Shown here: piece by piece, positions 34,478 through 43,785 of the stretch
Layout: each line of letters begins with the position of its first letter
How positions within the stretch are numbered: position 1 is the first letter of the stretch
Assembly: GCF_029714425.1 (NCBI RefSeq)
Contig: NZ_CP121668.1
Coordinates: 5,415,501 to 5,479,500 of the forward strand
Length of the DNA stretch: 64,000 nucleotides
Reading direction: 5' to 3'
DNA from: Bradyrhizobium sp. CB2312
GTDB lineage: Bacteria > Pseudomonadota > Alphaproteobacteria > Rhizobiales > Xanthobacteraceae
Notes under the pieces: model-generated
The model's database searches: none
Seen by the model: only the letters and a program-made list of their open reading frames with translations
What the model was told of the DNA's origin: nothing
Translations under genes and position numbers: made by a program

Positions 34478-34733
34478 AATGGGGGCTCTCCCTTGATGTC
34501 AGCTTCGAAACGGGTGGCCTCGTGAACCGGCTTCGGCCACGATCTTGGCGGACCGTTTGCCCGTTCCTGGCGCAGAGTTCAAGCTGCGAGAACACATGGG
34601 GGCGCGGCCATCGGCGCCAAAAGAGCGCACCGAACCAAGGGCTTGCCGAGAATGCCTCAGGCGTCGTTGGATCAGGTCTCCTGGAGGAAGACCGATAGCG
34701 CCCGCTGCAGTTCCCTGAACGCGCGGGGCCCGG

Positions 34734-34886
34734 CCGCTCTGCGTCTACCCGAAGATCGCGTCCTACAAGGGCAGCGGCATGACCAACGACGCCGGCAACT
34801 TTGCCTGCATCGACCCCGGCTTCAGGCACGGCGGCGACCACGACTTCCACGATGACGACGACGGGCGCGGCGACGAAAGGCACTGA
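34734..34886 (+). pseudogene. Relic of the 3' end of a tannase/feruloyl esterase gene
   Basis: The plus strand reads RPLCVYPKIASYKGSGMTND, then AGNFACIDPG, and ends after a His/Asp-rich tail at TGA 34884-34886. Tannase/feruloyl esterase proteins end 'RPLCPYPKVARYKGSGDTNDAANFTC'. A stop lies just upstream (near 34715) and no domain precedes it. It is thus a remnant of about 50 codons. Confidence 0.6.
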
Positions 34887-34947
34887 GGCGCTGTCCACGC
34901 ATTGACAAGCGAAACGAGCACGGCAATTTGTGGAATGAGCATACCGC

Positions 34948-35205
34948 TCAGAGCAGCTTCGCGCTCACGAACAGCGCCCGCACGGCGTTGGTTGCCTGCA
35001 CCGCGAGCATGGCGTTCTCGGCGGCGCCTTCGAGGGCCGCGACCGCGTCTTCGTGCAGCGCGCGGAATTCCATCCACTCGACAGATTTGAAGTTGGTGAG
35101 GAACTGATAGGCTTGGCCGACGGTCGCGATCGCCAGCGTGTCACCGTTCAGGCGGATCTTGAACGTCGTACGCAGCGGGGTTTCGGACTTTGATGGATCA
35201 CTCAT
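34948..35205 (-). CDS. DUF982 family protein
   Basis: 85 residues. The pattern 'A...L...W....G..Y..A...C.AA..G......AR.AFV.A' of the rhizobial DUF982 family is present in a slightly diverged form (VGQAYQFLTNFKSVEWMEFR, VQATNAVRALFVSAKLL). No signal or membrane segment. Function unknown. Confidence 0.6.
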   Translation of the reverse strand: MSDPSKSETPLRTTFKIRLNGDTLAIATVGQAYQFLTNFKSVEWMEFRALHEDAVAALEGAAENAMLAVQATNAVRALFVSAKLL

Positions 35206-35269
35206 GGGCTGCTTCTGGACGATGACGGCTTAACGAAGGGAAAACGGCAGCCCCGCCGTCCGGCGAATA

Positions 35270-36292
35270 TCAGGAAGCGGTGCTGGCGCGTTGCGACGCC
35301 GTCGCCGATCCGCCCAGGCTCGGCACCACGACGAGGCGGTTGAACTCGCCATTGTCCCAGGCCTTGAGGAAGCGGTCATAGTCCCTGATCGAGACGCAGC
35401 CGTTGGAATCGCCGCGCGGCCCCAGCATGTAGCTGTGGGTGAGCAGGCCGACGCGGCCGAGCGCGCTTGTGCCCTCGGTCGGCGTCAGGCGCAGCGCGCG
35501 GATGCCGTGGAACAGCTTTTCACGCGGCTTGAGATCGTAGATCGCGGGCGGGGTCGCGCCCACCATGCGCTGGTCGACATGGTCGGGGTCGTCCATCAGC
35601 GCGCCCATGCCCGAATGCGCTTCCAGCGCGACGCCGCTCGGCAGGTAAAGCGCCTTGGCCTTGATGTCGTAGACCGCGGTGCGCGAATCGTAGCCGAGGG
35701 CGGCGAGATCAGGCCCCTTGGCGAACAGACCATCGCCGGGGGTCAGCGAGGCGAGCTTGATCTTGTCGGTGAATTTTTCGAAGAAGCTCCGGTTATCGAC
35801 CTTGGGACTGGTCTCGGCATAGGACTGGCTGGAGGCGACCTGGGAGGCGAAATCGGCCTGCACCGGACGCGAGCGCGGCATCGGGACGGCGTCGGCGCGC
35901 TGCGCGGGTCTCTGCTCCTCGACGGCATGCCGGTCGTCATCGGTCAGCGTCGAGCGCCACTCGTCGCCCTGAAGCTTCTGGGCGAGCATCGCCTTGGCGT
36001 CGCGGAGCTTGAGCTGGACCGCGTTCAGGGCGGAGCGCTCGATCGTCCGCAGGCCCAGATCACGAGCAGGCGGGTTGCCCGACAGCGATGCGAAGCGGTC
36101 GTCAAATGAAGGGGTATTGGCGGGCGGCAAGGACGCGGTGACCAACGGGGCCGAGTCGCCGATATCCGCAACCCAGGCGGCGGCACCCAGCGCCAGCGCG
36201 ACGGCGGCCAGAGACAGCAGTATCGTTTCGGTCCGCCCAATACGGCGGCGCGACGACAACAGCCTCTCGGCGCGTACGCGGTCGGAAACCAT
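35270..36292 (-). CDS. DUF2778 (Tlde1-like) membrane-anchored protein, probable peptidoglycan enzyme
   Basis: 340 residues. One membrane segment (ETILLSLAAVALALGAAAWVA, about 22-42) is followed by a variable stalk. The C-terminal domain (about 205-325) ends in GLLTHSYMLGPRGDSNGCVS with His and Cys placed as in L,D-transpeptidase-like folds. Such domains include Tlde1 type VI effectors with L,D-carboxypeptidase/exchange activity, but no secretion genes are here, so this is more likely a resident cell-wall enzyme. It is oriented with its active domain in the periplasm. Confidence 0.75.
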   Translation of the reverse strand: MVSDRVRAERLLSSRRRIGRTETILLSLAAVALALGAAAWVADIGDSAPLVTASLPPANTPSFDDRFASLSGNPPARDLGLRTIERSALNAVQLKLRDAKAMLAQKLQGDEWRSTLTDDDRHAVEEQRPAQRADAVPMPRSRPVQADFASQVASSQSYAETSPKVDNRSFFEKFTDKIKLASLTPGDGLFAKGPDLAALGYDSRTAVYDIKAKALYLPSGVALEAHSGMGALMDDPDHVDQRMVGATPPAIYDLKPREKLFHGIRALRLTPTEGTSALGRVGLLTHSYMLGPRGDSNGCVSIRDYDRFLKAWDNGEFNRLVVVPSLGGSATASQRASTAS

Positions 36293-36424
36293 CAGATCCC
36301 CAAATCGACCCCCGGGGGACCCACCCCCACCCGGAGATTCTCTATACCAGCTACCACATTGGGAGCCAAAAGTTAGGCATAATCGCGGCCGGCAACGGCC
36401 CGTCTAGGCGTCCCAAGGTATCCT

Positions 36425-36862
36425 ATGTCCGATCCTTTCGATCTAGATCGCTTCATCCGGGCCCAGGACCCGGTTTTTCACGCCGTCCGGGAGGAGCTGG
36501 CCCGGGGACGGAAGCAGAGCCACTGGATGTGGTTCGTCTTCCCGCAAATCACCGGCCTCGGCTTCAGCGCCATGTCGCAGCGCTACGCCATCGGCTCGCG
36601 GGCGGAGGCTGAGGCCTATCTCGCCCACCCCACGCTCGGCCCGCGCCTGATCGACTGCACGCGCCTCGTGCTCGCCGTCGAGGGGCGTACCATCAACGCC
36701 ATCCTCGGCGCGCCGGACGACGCCAAATTCCGCTCCTCGATGACGCTGTTCGGCGCGGTGTCCGACCAGCCCGTCTTCGGCGAGGCGCTCAGGCGGTATT
36801 TCGCAGGCGAACGCGACGGCGCGACGCTGGAGATCCTGTCGAAGCTCGACCGGCCGGCGTAG
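36425..36862 (+). CDS. DUF1810 family protein
   Basis: 145 residues, normal for DUF1810. The signature blocks are DLDRFIRAQDPVFHAVREEL, KQSHWMWFVFPQITGLGFS, MSQRYAIGSRAEAEAYLAHP and FRSSMTLFGAV. AAGG precedes the ATG. The family is soluble and widely spread, related in structure to NADAR-type proteins by some classifications; its activity is not established. Confidence 0.85.
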   Translation: MSDPFDLDRFIRAQDPVFHAVREELARGRKQSHWMWFVFPQITGLGFSAMSQRYAIGSRAEAEAYLAHPTLGPRLIDCTRLVLAVEGRTINAILGAPDDAKFRSSMTLFGAVSDQPVFGEALRRYFAGERDGATLEILSKLDRPA

Positions 36863-36872
36863 CCGCCTGCGA

Positions 36873-37649
36873 TCAGCGGCCCTGGAAGAGCGCCGCGCGG
36901 CGCTCGATGAAAGACTGGATGCCTTCCTTCGCATCGGCGCTGCCGAGCACGCGATCGCGGATTTTCGGGATGTAGGCGATCGCAGCCGCCTCGCCGCCTT
37001 CGATATATTTCGCCGCCGCTTCCTTGGTCACCTGAATGCCGAGCGGCGCGTTGCGCGCGATGATGGCGGCGAGCGCCATCGCCCGCTCGACCTGCTCTCC
37101 CGGCGCCACGATCTCCTGGACGAGGCCGATCGCGTGGGCGCGCTCGGCCGAAAACTCGTCGCACAGGAACAGGTGATACATCGCATCACCCCAGCCGGCG
37201 CGCGAGAGAAAGCGGAAATGCGCGCCGCCGAGCGGCGCGATGCCGCGCTTCGCCTCCATCTGGCAGAAGCGCGCATCGTCGGCCGCAACCACGATGTCGC
37301 CGGCGAGCATCAGCTCGATGCCGATGGTGAAGACGATGCCCTGCACGGCTGTGACGATCGGCTTGCGGCAGCGCTTGTTAAGCCCGAACGGATCGACGTT
37401 GCCGTCCTTGATGTTGCGCTTCTCCGCGGTGGGACCGAAGAACTTCGGCATATCCAGTCCCGCAGTAAAATCCCTGCCGTCGGCGCAGATCACGCCGACG
37501 CGGTAGGCCTCGTTGTCGTGCAGCTCGGTGAGTGCATCGGACAATTGTTCCATCATCACCGGGGTGAACGCGTTCTTCTTCGCGGCGTTGTCGATGATGA
37601 TCTTGAAGACGTGGCCGTGCACCTCGGTGCGGATCTGACCTTCGCTCAT
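36873..37649 (-). CDS. Enoyl-CoA hydratase/isomerase (crotonase) family protein
   Basis: 258 residues, standard crotonase length. The CoA/oxyanion segments are present: IDNAAKKNAFTPVMMEQLSD, GRDFTAGLDM (oxyanion NH) and GIVFTIGIELMLAGDIVVAA. The usual hydratase Glu pair is not obvious, so it may be an isomerase, hydrolase or dehalogenase-like member. GGAGAG precedes the ATG at 37649. It follows a tautomerase-like gene by 35 bp, in a unit divergent from tetR. Confidence 0.82.
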   Translation of the reverse strand: MSEGQIRTEVHGHVFKIIIDNAAKKNAFTPVMMEQLSDALTELHDNEAYRVGVICADGRDFTAGLDMPKFFGPTAEKRNIKDGNVDPFGLNKRCRKPIVTAVQGIVFTIGIELMLAGDIVVAADDARFCQMEAKRGIAPLGGAHFRFLSRAGWGDAMYHLFLCDEFSAERAHAIGLVQEIVAPGEQVERAMALAAIIARNAPLGIQVTKEAAAKYIEGGEAAAIAYIPKIRDRVLGSADAKEGIQSFIERRAALFQGR

Positions 37650-37684
37650 GTGCTTCTCTCCAGATTGTTGGTGTTGGCAGCAGA

Positions 37685-38167
37685 TCAGGCCGGCGGCTGA
37701 ATCGCGGCGCGGATCGCCTCGATCCGCGCCGGCGTGAACACGCCGGAGTCGAGGAGCTGGAGGATCGAGAGCACCCCGCCCCGCGATCCCCAGCTGCCCT
37801 CGTCGATGATCTCGAAATTGACCCACCATGTCGGCGACGGCGCCGGCATCCCGCAGGCTTCCGCAAGCCGCGCCAGCACGTTGCGGATCACCTCCGCGCG
37901 CACCGCCGCAGGCCAGGCCGCGTTCATCACCGCGATATTGACGGTCATGATGTCGCGCGGTGCGTCCTGGTCGGACAGCAGCCGTCCGCCGATCGCCATG
38001 CTGTCGGGCGGCAGGTCGTGGAAATGCACCTGAAAACCCATTCGCGCCGCCGGCGCGTGCTGACCGACTTCGGGCTCAAGCACGGCGTCGGTCAGGCTTT
38101 CCGCAAGAAGCCGGCGCTGCGGCAGGCCAAGCCGCCCGGCCGGCGCGGTCACGGTGATGATGGTCAA
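37685..38167 (-). CDS. 4-oxalocrotonate tautomerase-superfamily-like protein
   Basis: 160 residues. The first 40 (TIITVTAPAGRLGLPQRRLL and AESLTDAVLEPEVGQ) resemble tautomerase subunits, which normally begin with a catalytic Pro after the initiator Met. Here the next residue is Thr, so Pro1 appears to be missing. I start it at TTG 38167, which has GGAGG seven bases upstream; an ATG at 38200 lies inside the operator. Later parts (GFQVHFHDLPPDSMAIGG, WWVNFEIIDEGSWG) look like a duplicated subunit. Probably catabolic, function uncertain. Confidence 0.55.
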   Translation of the reverse strand: MTIITVTAPAGRLGLPQRRLLAESLTDAVLEPEVGQHAPAARMGFQVHFHDLPPDSMAIGGRLLSDQDAPRDIMTVNIAVMNAAWPAAVRAEVIRNVLARLAEACGMPAPSPTWWVNFEIIDEGSWGSRGGVLSILQLLDSGVFTPARIEAIRAAIQPPA

Positions 38168-38185
38168 GCTGGCACCTCCGCATAC

Positions 38186-38235
38186 TATGACACGCGTCAT
38201 ATTTCAGCATGGCTTGCCTATGTCAAGCGTCATAG
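38186..38235. promoter_or_regulatory. Two TetR operators between tautomerase and tetR genes
   Basis: TATGACACGCGTCATA (38186-38201) is a palindrome with 6-bp arms. CTATGTCAAGCGTCATAG (38218-38235) has arms matching at six of seven positions and the same 4-base spacer. The two share TATG(A/T)C-N4-GTCATA. Confidence 0.78.
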
Positions 38236-38257
38236 TCTAGATGGAGGGCAGCCAATT

Positions 38258-38884
38258 GTGGAACTCCCGATGACCACCACCACCACACGCGACAAGATGA
38301 TCGCCGGCGCCGCCGACCTGATGAGCCGCCGCGGCGTCAATGCCACCAGCATGCGTGACGTCGTCCGCCATACCGCCACGCCGCGCGGCTCGATCAGCCA
38401 CCACTTCCCGGACGGCAAACGGCAATTGATCGCCGAGGCCGTGACCTTCGCCGGCAAGCAGGTGGCCGTTCCCCTGGAGAAATCCATAAACCAGCACGGC
38501 GTGATCAGCGGCCTCGAGGCTTTCGTCGCTTCGTGGCGTCGCAGGCTGGAAGCGACTGGCTTCGAGGCCGGCTGTCCGGTGCTGGCCGTCGCCGTCGACC
38601 GCTATGTCGGTGAAGGCTCCGACAAGGACGACGAGACGGCGCAGCAGCATCTGCTCGATCTCGCCGACGGAGTGTTCGCCGATTGGCGGCAGATCATGCG
38701 CGCTGCCTTGCTGCGCGAAGGGCTGGCTGCGGAGCGCGCGGAGCGGCTTGCCACGCTCGTCGTGGCCTCGATCGAAGGCACGGTCGCGATGTGCCGCGCC
38801 AATCGCAGCGCTGATGCGCTCGATCAGGTTCAGGACGAACTGGAGGCGGTGCTGTCCACCGCCCTCGCCCGCACGGCCCGATAG
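38258..38884 (+). CDS. TetR/AcrR family regulator (YxaF/LmrA type)
   Basis: 208 residues. The helix-turn-helix VNATSMRDVVRHTATPRGSI..HHFPDGKRQL (about 25-60) with SISHHFPDGK and the C-terminal CPVLAVAVDRYV block fit the YxaF/LmrA-type TetR proteins. I start it at GTG 38258 with GGAGGG nine bases upstream; ATG 38270 is the alternative and changes only four residues. Two palindromes directly upstream suggest autorepression and control of the divergent tautomerase/crotonase unit. Confidence 0.83.
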   Translation: MELPMTTTTTRDKMIAGAADLMSRRGVNATSMRDVVRHTATPRGSISHHFPDGKRQLIAEAVTFAGKQVAVPLEKSINQHGVISGLEAFVASWRRRLEATGFEAGCPVLAVAVDRYVGEGSDKDDETAQQHLLDLADGVFADWRQIMRAALLREGLAAERAERLATLVVASIEGTVAMCRANRSADALDQVQDELEAVLSTALARTAR

Positions 38885-38900
38885 AATGGGAGACGCTCCG

Positions 38901-39686
38901 ATGGACCTGTCCCGACAACGCGAGCTCGCCCGCCATCTCGCCAGTCTGCGGCGCGAGAGCCGCCAGCAAAGCGGCCTCGATGCGCATCTTGTGCCGCCGG
39001 ACCCCGACACGGCGTACCGCGTCGCGCAGATGGTGGAAGAGGAATTGGGCTGGGCCGTCGTCGGCTGGAAGATTGCCGGCATGAAGCCCGGGCTGCAGCG
39101 CCAGCTTCGCACCTCCTCGCCGATCTACGGGCGGGTGTTCGCGCCGCTGATCAAGACCTCGCCCGCGAGCGTCGAGCATGCGAGGCAATGCAGCCCGATC
39201 CCGGAGGTCGAGTATCAGGCACGCCTCGGCGCGGACCTGCCGCCACGCGCCAAGCCGTATACCGTCGAAGAGATCGGCGCTGCCGTCGCCTCGCTACATC
39301 CCGGCATCGAGCTTGCCGAATGCCGATTCGTCCACGACGCGGCGTTTCCACCGTTGCCGGCGATCCTGGCCGACGGCGCAGGATCGGGGACGATCGTCCT
39401 TGGCGAGGCGATCGCCGACTGGCGCAGCCGCGACATCGCGAATCAGGAGGTCGTGCTGAATTGCAATGGTGTGGAAAGGCGCCGCGGCAGCGCGGCGGAG
39501 GCGATCGATCATCCGCTGGTGCCGCTGACCTGGCTCGCCAACGAGCTGTCGCGAACCGGAATTGGTCTCAAGGGCGGACAGACCATCAGCACCGGCACGC
39601 TCACCGGCATGCTGCGGCCGAAGGCGGGCGAGACGTACATTGCCGACTTCGGTCCGTTCGGGACCGTGAGCGCGACCTACGCCTAG
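38901..39686 (+). CDS. 2-keto-4-pentenoate hydratase/4-oxalocrotonate decarboxylase (FAH superfamily)
   Basis: 261 residues, the size of MhpD/DmpE. Features are [31 protein letters not shown], the metal-binding acidic patch [24 protein letters not shown] and the end [12 protein letters not shown]. These enzymes hydrate 2-oxopent-4-enoate or decarboxylate 4-oxalocrotonate late in meta-cleavage of aromatics. It follows tetR by 16 bp, with GGGAGA before the ATG, so both are cotranscribed. Together with the tautomerase-like gene across the operator it suggests a small ring-fission-type pathway; the ring dioxygenase is not here. Confidence 0.82.
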   Translation: MDLSRQRELARHLASLRRESRQQSGLDAHLVPPDPDTAYRVAQMVEEELGWAVVGWKIAGMKPGLQRQLRTSSPIYGRVFAPLIKTSPASVEHARQCSPIPEVEYQARLGADLPPRAKPYTVEEIGAAVASLHPGIELAECRFVHDAAFPPLPAILADGAGSGTIVLGEAIADWRSRDIANQEVVLNCNGVERRRGSAAEAIDHPLVPLTWLANELSRTGIGLKGGQTISTGTLTGMLRPKAGETYIADFGPFGTVSATYA

Positions 39687-39827
39687 TTTCATCGGAACGG
39701 CGTCTTGGACGAATGGACGCATGCGGGCCAGGCATGGCGGCCGCCAGCGTAAACCGGCGATTAAGACGGTCCGCCTATTTTTACGAGAATATCTTTCTCC
39801 TCTCCCGCGCCAATTGCCGGGCTGCAC

Positions 39828-41908
39828 ATGAAAATCGGTACTCTGCTGACCACTGCGATCGTCTCGCTCTCGACTGTCGGCGGCGGCCTCGCCGTCTACG
39901 TTGCGGTGACCAAATACCAGACGATGGAGCGGATCACCGAGGCGCAAGGCCGGCTTGCGATCGTCCGGGCCGTCAGCGACATCCCGCGCTATCTCAACCC
40001 CGAACGGGGCTATTCCACCAACATCCTCTACGGGCCCGCGACCATCGACCCCGCGCTGCTTGCCGAGCAGGACAAGCTGCGCAAGCAGACCGATGGCGCC
40101 CGCGACAAAATGAGCGCGCTGCGCAAGGAGCTGCCCGGCCCGTTCGACGACGGCACCACCATCGGCAGCAATATCGACGGCATCGATGCAAAGTTCACGG
40201 CGCTGCGCGAGGCCATCAACAAGGCGCTGGCCGGGCCGGCCGAGGCGCGCAAGGACGCTGCCAAGAAGATCGTCGCCGACAACGCCGTGCTCAACGGCGG
40301 CGTGACCGCGCTGCTCAACGAACAGGTGCGCCGCATGGCGATCCTCAACGGCGACGCCTACCGGCAGGCCAGCTACGCCAACATCGCCATGACGCTGCGC
40401 GACGTCGGCGGCTTCAACTCCAGCCTGCACAAGAATCTCGTCGGCGGCAAGAAGCCGGCGACCGATGCCGAGAAAGCAGACATCAGCCGCTCGCAAGGGC
40501 GCAACGACCAGATCGTGATGTCGCTGCTGGAACTGCGCGGCAATCCGGCAACGCCCGCGAACGTCGCCGCTGCGCTGGAGAAGTTCAACGCGATCTATGT
40601 CGAGGAGTTCGGCCGCGAGCTCAAGCTGGCCAAGGACGGTGCGGTCACCGGCAAGTACGAACACGACGTGGACACCTATTACACCGCCACGCAGCGCGGC
40701 CTCAGCACCATCATCGAGGTCCGCGATGCCTTCTACGACAATGCCGAGCAGATCCTCGCCTGCGCCTCCTCCGCGGCGCGCACCAGCTTCACGATCGCAC
40801 TCGTCGGCCTCCTCGCCGTACTGATCGCCAGCGCCGGCCTCATTGTGATCGTTCACCGCCGCGTCTGCGCGCCGATCGTGAGCCTGACGAATCGGATGTC
40901 GCGGCTCGCCGATGGCGAGGTTGCCGAAGAGTCCCGGGCGCCGCGCGTTCCGACGAGGTCGGGGCGATGGCCGCGGCCGTCCAGGTCTTCAAGGACAACA
41001 TGATCCGCGCCGACCGCCTCGCCGCCGAGAAACAGGCCGAGAACGACGGCAAGATGCGCCGCGCGCAGGCGCTCGACGAGCTCACCCGCGCCTTCGAGGC
41101 CAAGGTCACCGAGCTCGTCGGCGGCCTGTCCCGGGCCTCCTCCACCATGGAAAGCACGGCGCAGTCGATGACCTCGACCGCAGCCCAGACCAACAGCCAG
41201 GCCGCCGTCGTCGCCGCCGCGTCGCAGCAGACCTCGACCAACGTGCAGACGGTCGCCAGCGCCACCGAAGAGCTGACCTCCTCGATCACCGAGATCGGCC
41301 GCCAGGTCGCGCAGAGCACCGAGATCGCGGCTCGCGCCGTCGACAATGCCCGCCGCACCGGCGACACCGCGCGTGCACTCGCCGAGGGGGCGCAGAAGAT
41401 CGGCGACGTCGTCACTCTGATCCAGAGCATTGCCGAGCAGACCAATCTTCTCGCTCTCAACGCCACGATCGAGGCCGCCCGCGCCGGCGATGCGGGCCGC
41501 GGCTTTGCCGTGGTGGCGTCCGAGGTGAAATCGCTGGCCGGCCAGACCGCCAAGGCGACGACCGAGATCTCCGAGCAGATCACGGCGATCCAGACCGCGA
41601 GCGACGAGACCGTGGCCGCGATCCGCAACGTCGCCGACGTCATCGCCGAGATCGACCAGATCGGCACCGCGATTGCGGCGGCGATCGAGGAACAGGGCTC
41701 TGCGACCAAGGAGATCGCCCGCAGCGTCCAGGAGGCCGCCCGCGGCACCCAGGAGGTCAACACCAACATTTCAGGCGTGCAGCGCGCCGCCGACGACACG
41801 GGCGCGGCCGCCAGCGAAGTGCTGGGCGCAGCCGAGCAGCTCTCGACCCAGTCGCGCGACCTCGCCGGCCAGTTCGACCGTTTCCTCAGCGAAGTCAGGG
41901 CGGCTTAG
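39828..41908 (+). pseudogene. Methyl-accepting chemotaxis protein interrupted by a one-base frameshift
   Basis: The first frame encodes a membrane helix (about 5-27), a periplasmic helical sensor domain, a second membrane helix (about 322-346, [20 protein letters not shown]) and the start of HAMP. The reading then shifts by one base at about 40931: EVAEE ends frame 1, and [17 protein letters not shown] continues HAMP one frame back. The rest is an intact signalling domain with the hairpin tip [20 protein letters not shown] and [18 protein letters not shown]. Restoring one base (GAGGTCCC for GAGTCCC) gives 693 residues. It is a true mutation or a sequence error. Confidence 0.85.
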
Positions 41909-42495
41909 TAAGGCGGCGGCTTGCGCGCCCGCTGCGCTTTCGCCGCCTCGATCCACCAGGCGAGATCATCGGCAAAGCGCGGGAACGACCGTTCCAGCGC
42001 CTTGCCGCCCTCGCCGATCGGCTCGCTCTCGGCCGACAATGTCTGCGCGATCGGGCCGACGCCGATGGTGCTCGAGATCACCACCATGCCCATCTCCGAC
42101 AGCGTGCCGTGCCAGGCGGTCGATGCGCGCGCGCCGGACAATCGGCCGGCGGAATAGCTCACGATCGCGGCCGGCCGCCAGAACCACTCCTCGAGGAAAT
42201 GGTCGGTGAGGTTCTTCAGCCCGGGCTGGATGCCCCAATTATATTCCCCGGTGACGAAGACGAAGCCGTCGGCGCCGCGTATCTGCCCGGCCAGCTTCTC
42301 CAGCGCCTCGGGCGCCGAGCCCTTGGGATATTCCTTGTACATGCGGTCGAGCATCGGCAGGCCGATCGCCTTGGCGTCGATGAACTCAACCTCCTCGCCG
42401 CGCCCGCGCAGCCGCTCGATGACGAAATTCGCAAGGCGGATGCCCATGCGGTCGGAACGGTAGGAACCGTAGAGGACGAGGATGCGATTGCTCAT
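41905..42495 (-). CDS. NADPH-dependent FMN reductase family protein
   Basis: 196 residues with a flavodoxin-like fold. The FMN phosphate loop is [20 protein letters not shown] (about 6-25), and [22 protein letters not shown] (about 82-103) is the family's flavin-contacting segment. It reduces FMN, quinones or azo compounds with NAD(P)H. It overlaps the end of the convergent chemoreceptor gene by four bases. It starts at ATG 42495; a GTG three codons upstream is possible. Confidence 0.85.
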   Translation of the reverse strand: MSNRILVLYGSYRSDRMGIRLANFVIERLRGRGEEVEFIDAKAIGLPMLDRMYKEYPKGSAPEALEKLAGQIRGADGFVFVTGEYNWGIQPGLKNLTDHFLEEWFWRPAAIVSYSAGRLSGARASTAWHGTLSEMGMVVISSTIGVGPIAQTLSAESEPIGEGGKALERSFPRFADDLAWWIEAAKAQRARKPPPY

Positions 42496-42532
42496 GGCCG
42501 GCACGTTAGCACGAAACGGCGGGCTGCCCGCA

Positions 42533-43483
42533 CTAACGTTTTCGTCTGAGCTCCAGCGTCTGTGACGGCGTCTCGCCGAACTGGTCGCGATAGCTTCTGG
42601 AGAAGTCGCTGAGATGCCAGAAGCCGAAGGCGAGCGCGACGGCCTTGACGCTGTCGGCTCCTCCGCCCAGCAGCCGCTGGCGCACCAGCCAAAGCCGGCG
42701 CAGGCGCAAATAACGGTGCAGGCTCATGCCGCGATAGCGGCGGACGACGTCATGCATGGTGCGGACCGGCACGCCGAGCTTGCGTGCGAGGTCCTCGCTG
42801 TAGATGGGCTGAGACAAATCGCCGGAGAGCAGCGCGCGGATGTCCTGGAAGATCTTGAAGTTGCGCGCGTCATTCGGCCACACCGTCCATCGTGCCGGAA
42901 CGATGTCGGCGATGGCCGCATCGACGACAGCGAGCAGGGACTCCCGCATCGCGGCCGCCTTCATCGGCACCTCGGCGGCCTCGACGGGCTCCGATGCGGC
43001 GGCGACCACCTCCGTGACGGTTCGCCGCAACCGATGCAGGGCGTGGTCGCTGGTCTCGAACAGCTTGAAGTTCGACTTCGCTTCCGGCCAGCCACGATCC
43101 TTTACCTCCGGCCTGAACACGACGGAGCCGACCTGACGCTGAACCTCCTCGATCGCGTTGTAGGCCGCACCGCTGCTGCCGACGACGATGACCGAGCGAT
43201 CCCGCTGCGCGCCGTTGAAACGAACGGGCACCTCGAGATCGTCCATCGCGAAACCGATCGCGGTGCAATCGTCAACAAGCTGCCCATCCACGACGCGCGG
43301 GAATGCGCGCGTGACGTTCACGTCGCAGCCGGGCAGATGCAGGATGATCTGCTCGGTCGCAATCCTACGCACGAACGGCGTGAACTCGATGTTCAGCCCG
43401 CGTATCGAACTGCGAAACTCGTCGACGTCGAAAAACCGAAATCTCTTTGGCGCCAGCAATGGCGCACCATCAATGCTGCTCAT
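42533..43483 (-). CDS. AraC family transcriptional regulator
   Basis: 316 residues. The C-terminal double helix-turn-helix (about 215-315) has PIYSEDLARKLGVPVRTMHD, MSLHRYLRLRRLWLVRQRLL and VKAVALAFGFWHLSDFSRSYRDQFGETPS, all typical. The N-terminal part resembles the AraC-binding-like/TdcR type with a cupin-poor fold, ligand unknown. It lies alone, 37 bp from the FMN reductase gene on the same strand, and may or may not control it. Confidence 0.85.
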   Translation of the reverse strand: MSSIDGAPLLAPKRFRFFDVDEFRSSIRGLNIEFTPFVRRIATEQIILHLPGCDVNVTRAFPRVVDGQLVDDCTAIGFAMDDLEVPVRFNGAQRDRSVIVVGSSGAAYNAIEEVQRQVGSVVFRPEVKDRGWPEAKSNFKLFETSDHALHRLRRTVTEVVAAASEPVEAAEVPMKAAAMRESLLAVVDAAIADIVPARWTVWPNDARNFKIFQDIRALLSGDLSQPIYSEDLARKLGVPVRTMHDVVRRYRGMSLHRYLRLRRLWLVRQRLLGGGADSVKAVALAFGFWHLSDFSRSYRDQFGETPSQTLELRRKR

Positions 43484-43785
43484 GACAAATGAAAAATCGC
43501 GTCCTGAACGACGCAAGTCCGGCAATAAACGCCGATCTGTTCCCCCTTTCGGTGCCCCCGTTAGAGCGAAAGAATCATCCTACCCGTAACGCATCAATTG
43601 GCGAGTGTCCCATCTCAAAGGACAAGTCGTCGCAACTCGCCTCGCCGAATTTCGATAGCGATTCCGGTTGTATCGGCGGTGCATTAATACCCCAGCGTTC
43701 AATACCTAAATTTCAAATTAACCGCGGTGCGGCGCAATCAGGGGCGTTGAATAGTCGAAATATATTTTGAGCACAGGCCACTGCC
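43484..43785. other. 302-bp intergenic region upstream of the DUF2336 gene
   Basis: No gene is supported. It is AT-richer than its neighbours, particularly 43660-43770 (for example AAATATATTTTGAG), and probably contains the promoters of both flanking divergent genes. Confidence 0.45.

Noticed and set aside
35270..36292. Type VI secretion toxin locus
   Set aside because: Only the DUF2778 domain hints at it; no tss, vgrG, hcp or immunity gene is present.
40915..40945. Programmed -1 frameshifting in the chemoreceptor gene
   Set aside because: No slippery heptamer (X XXY YYZ) or downstream pseudoknot is seen; a one-base loss or sequence error is simpler.
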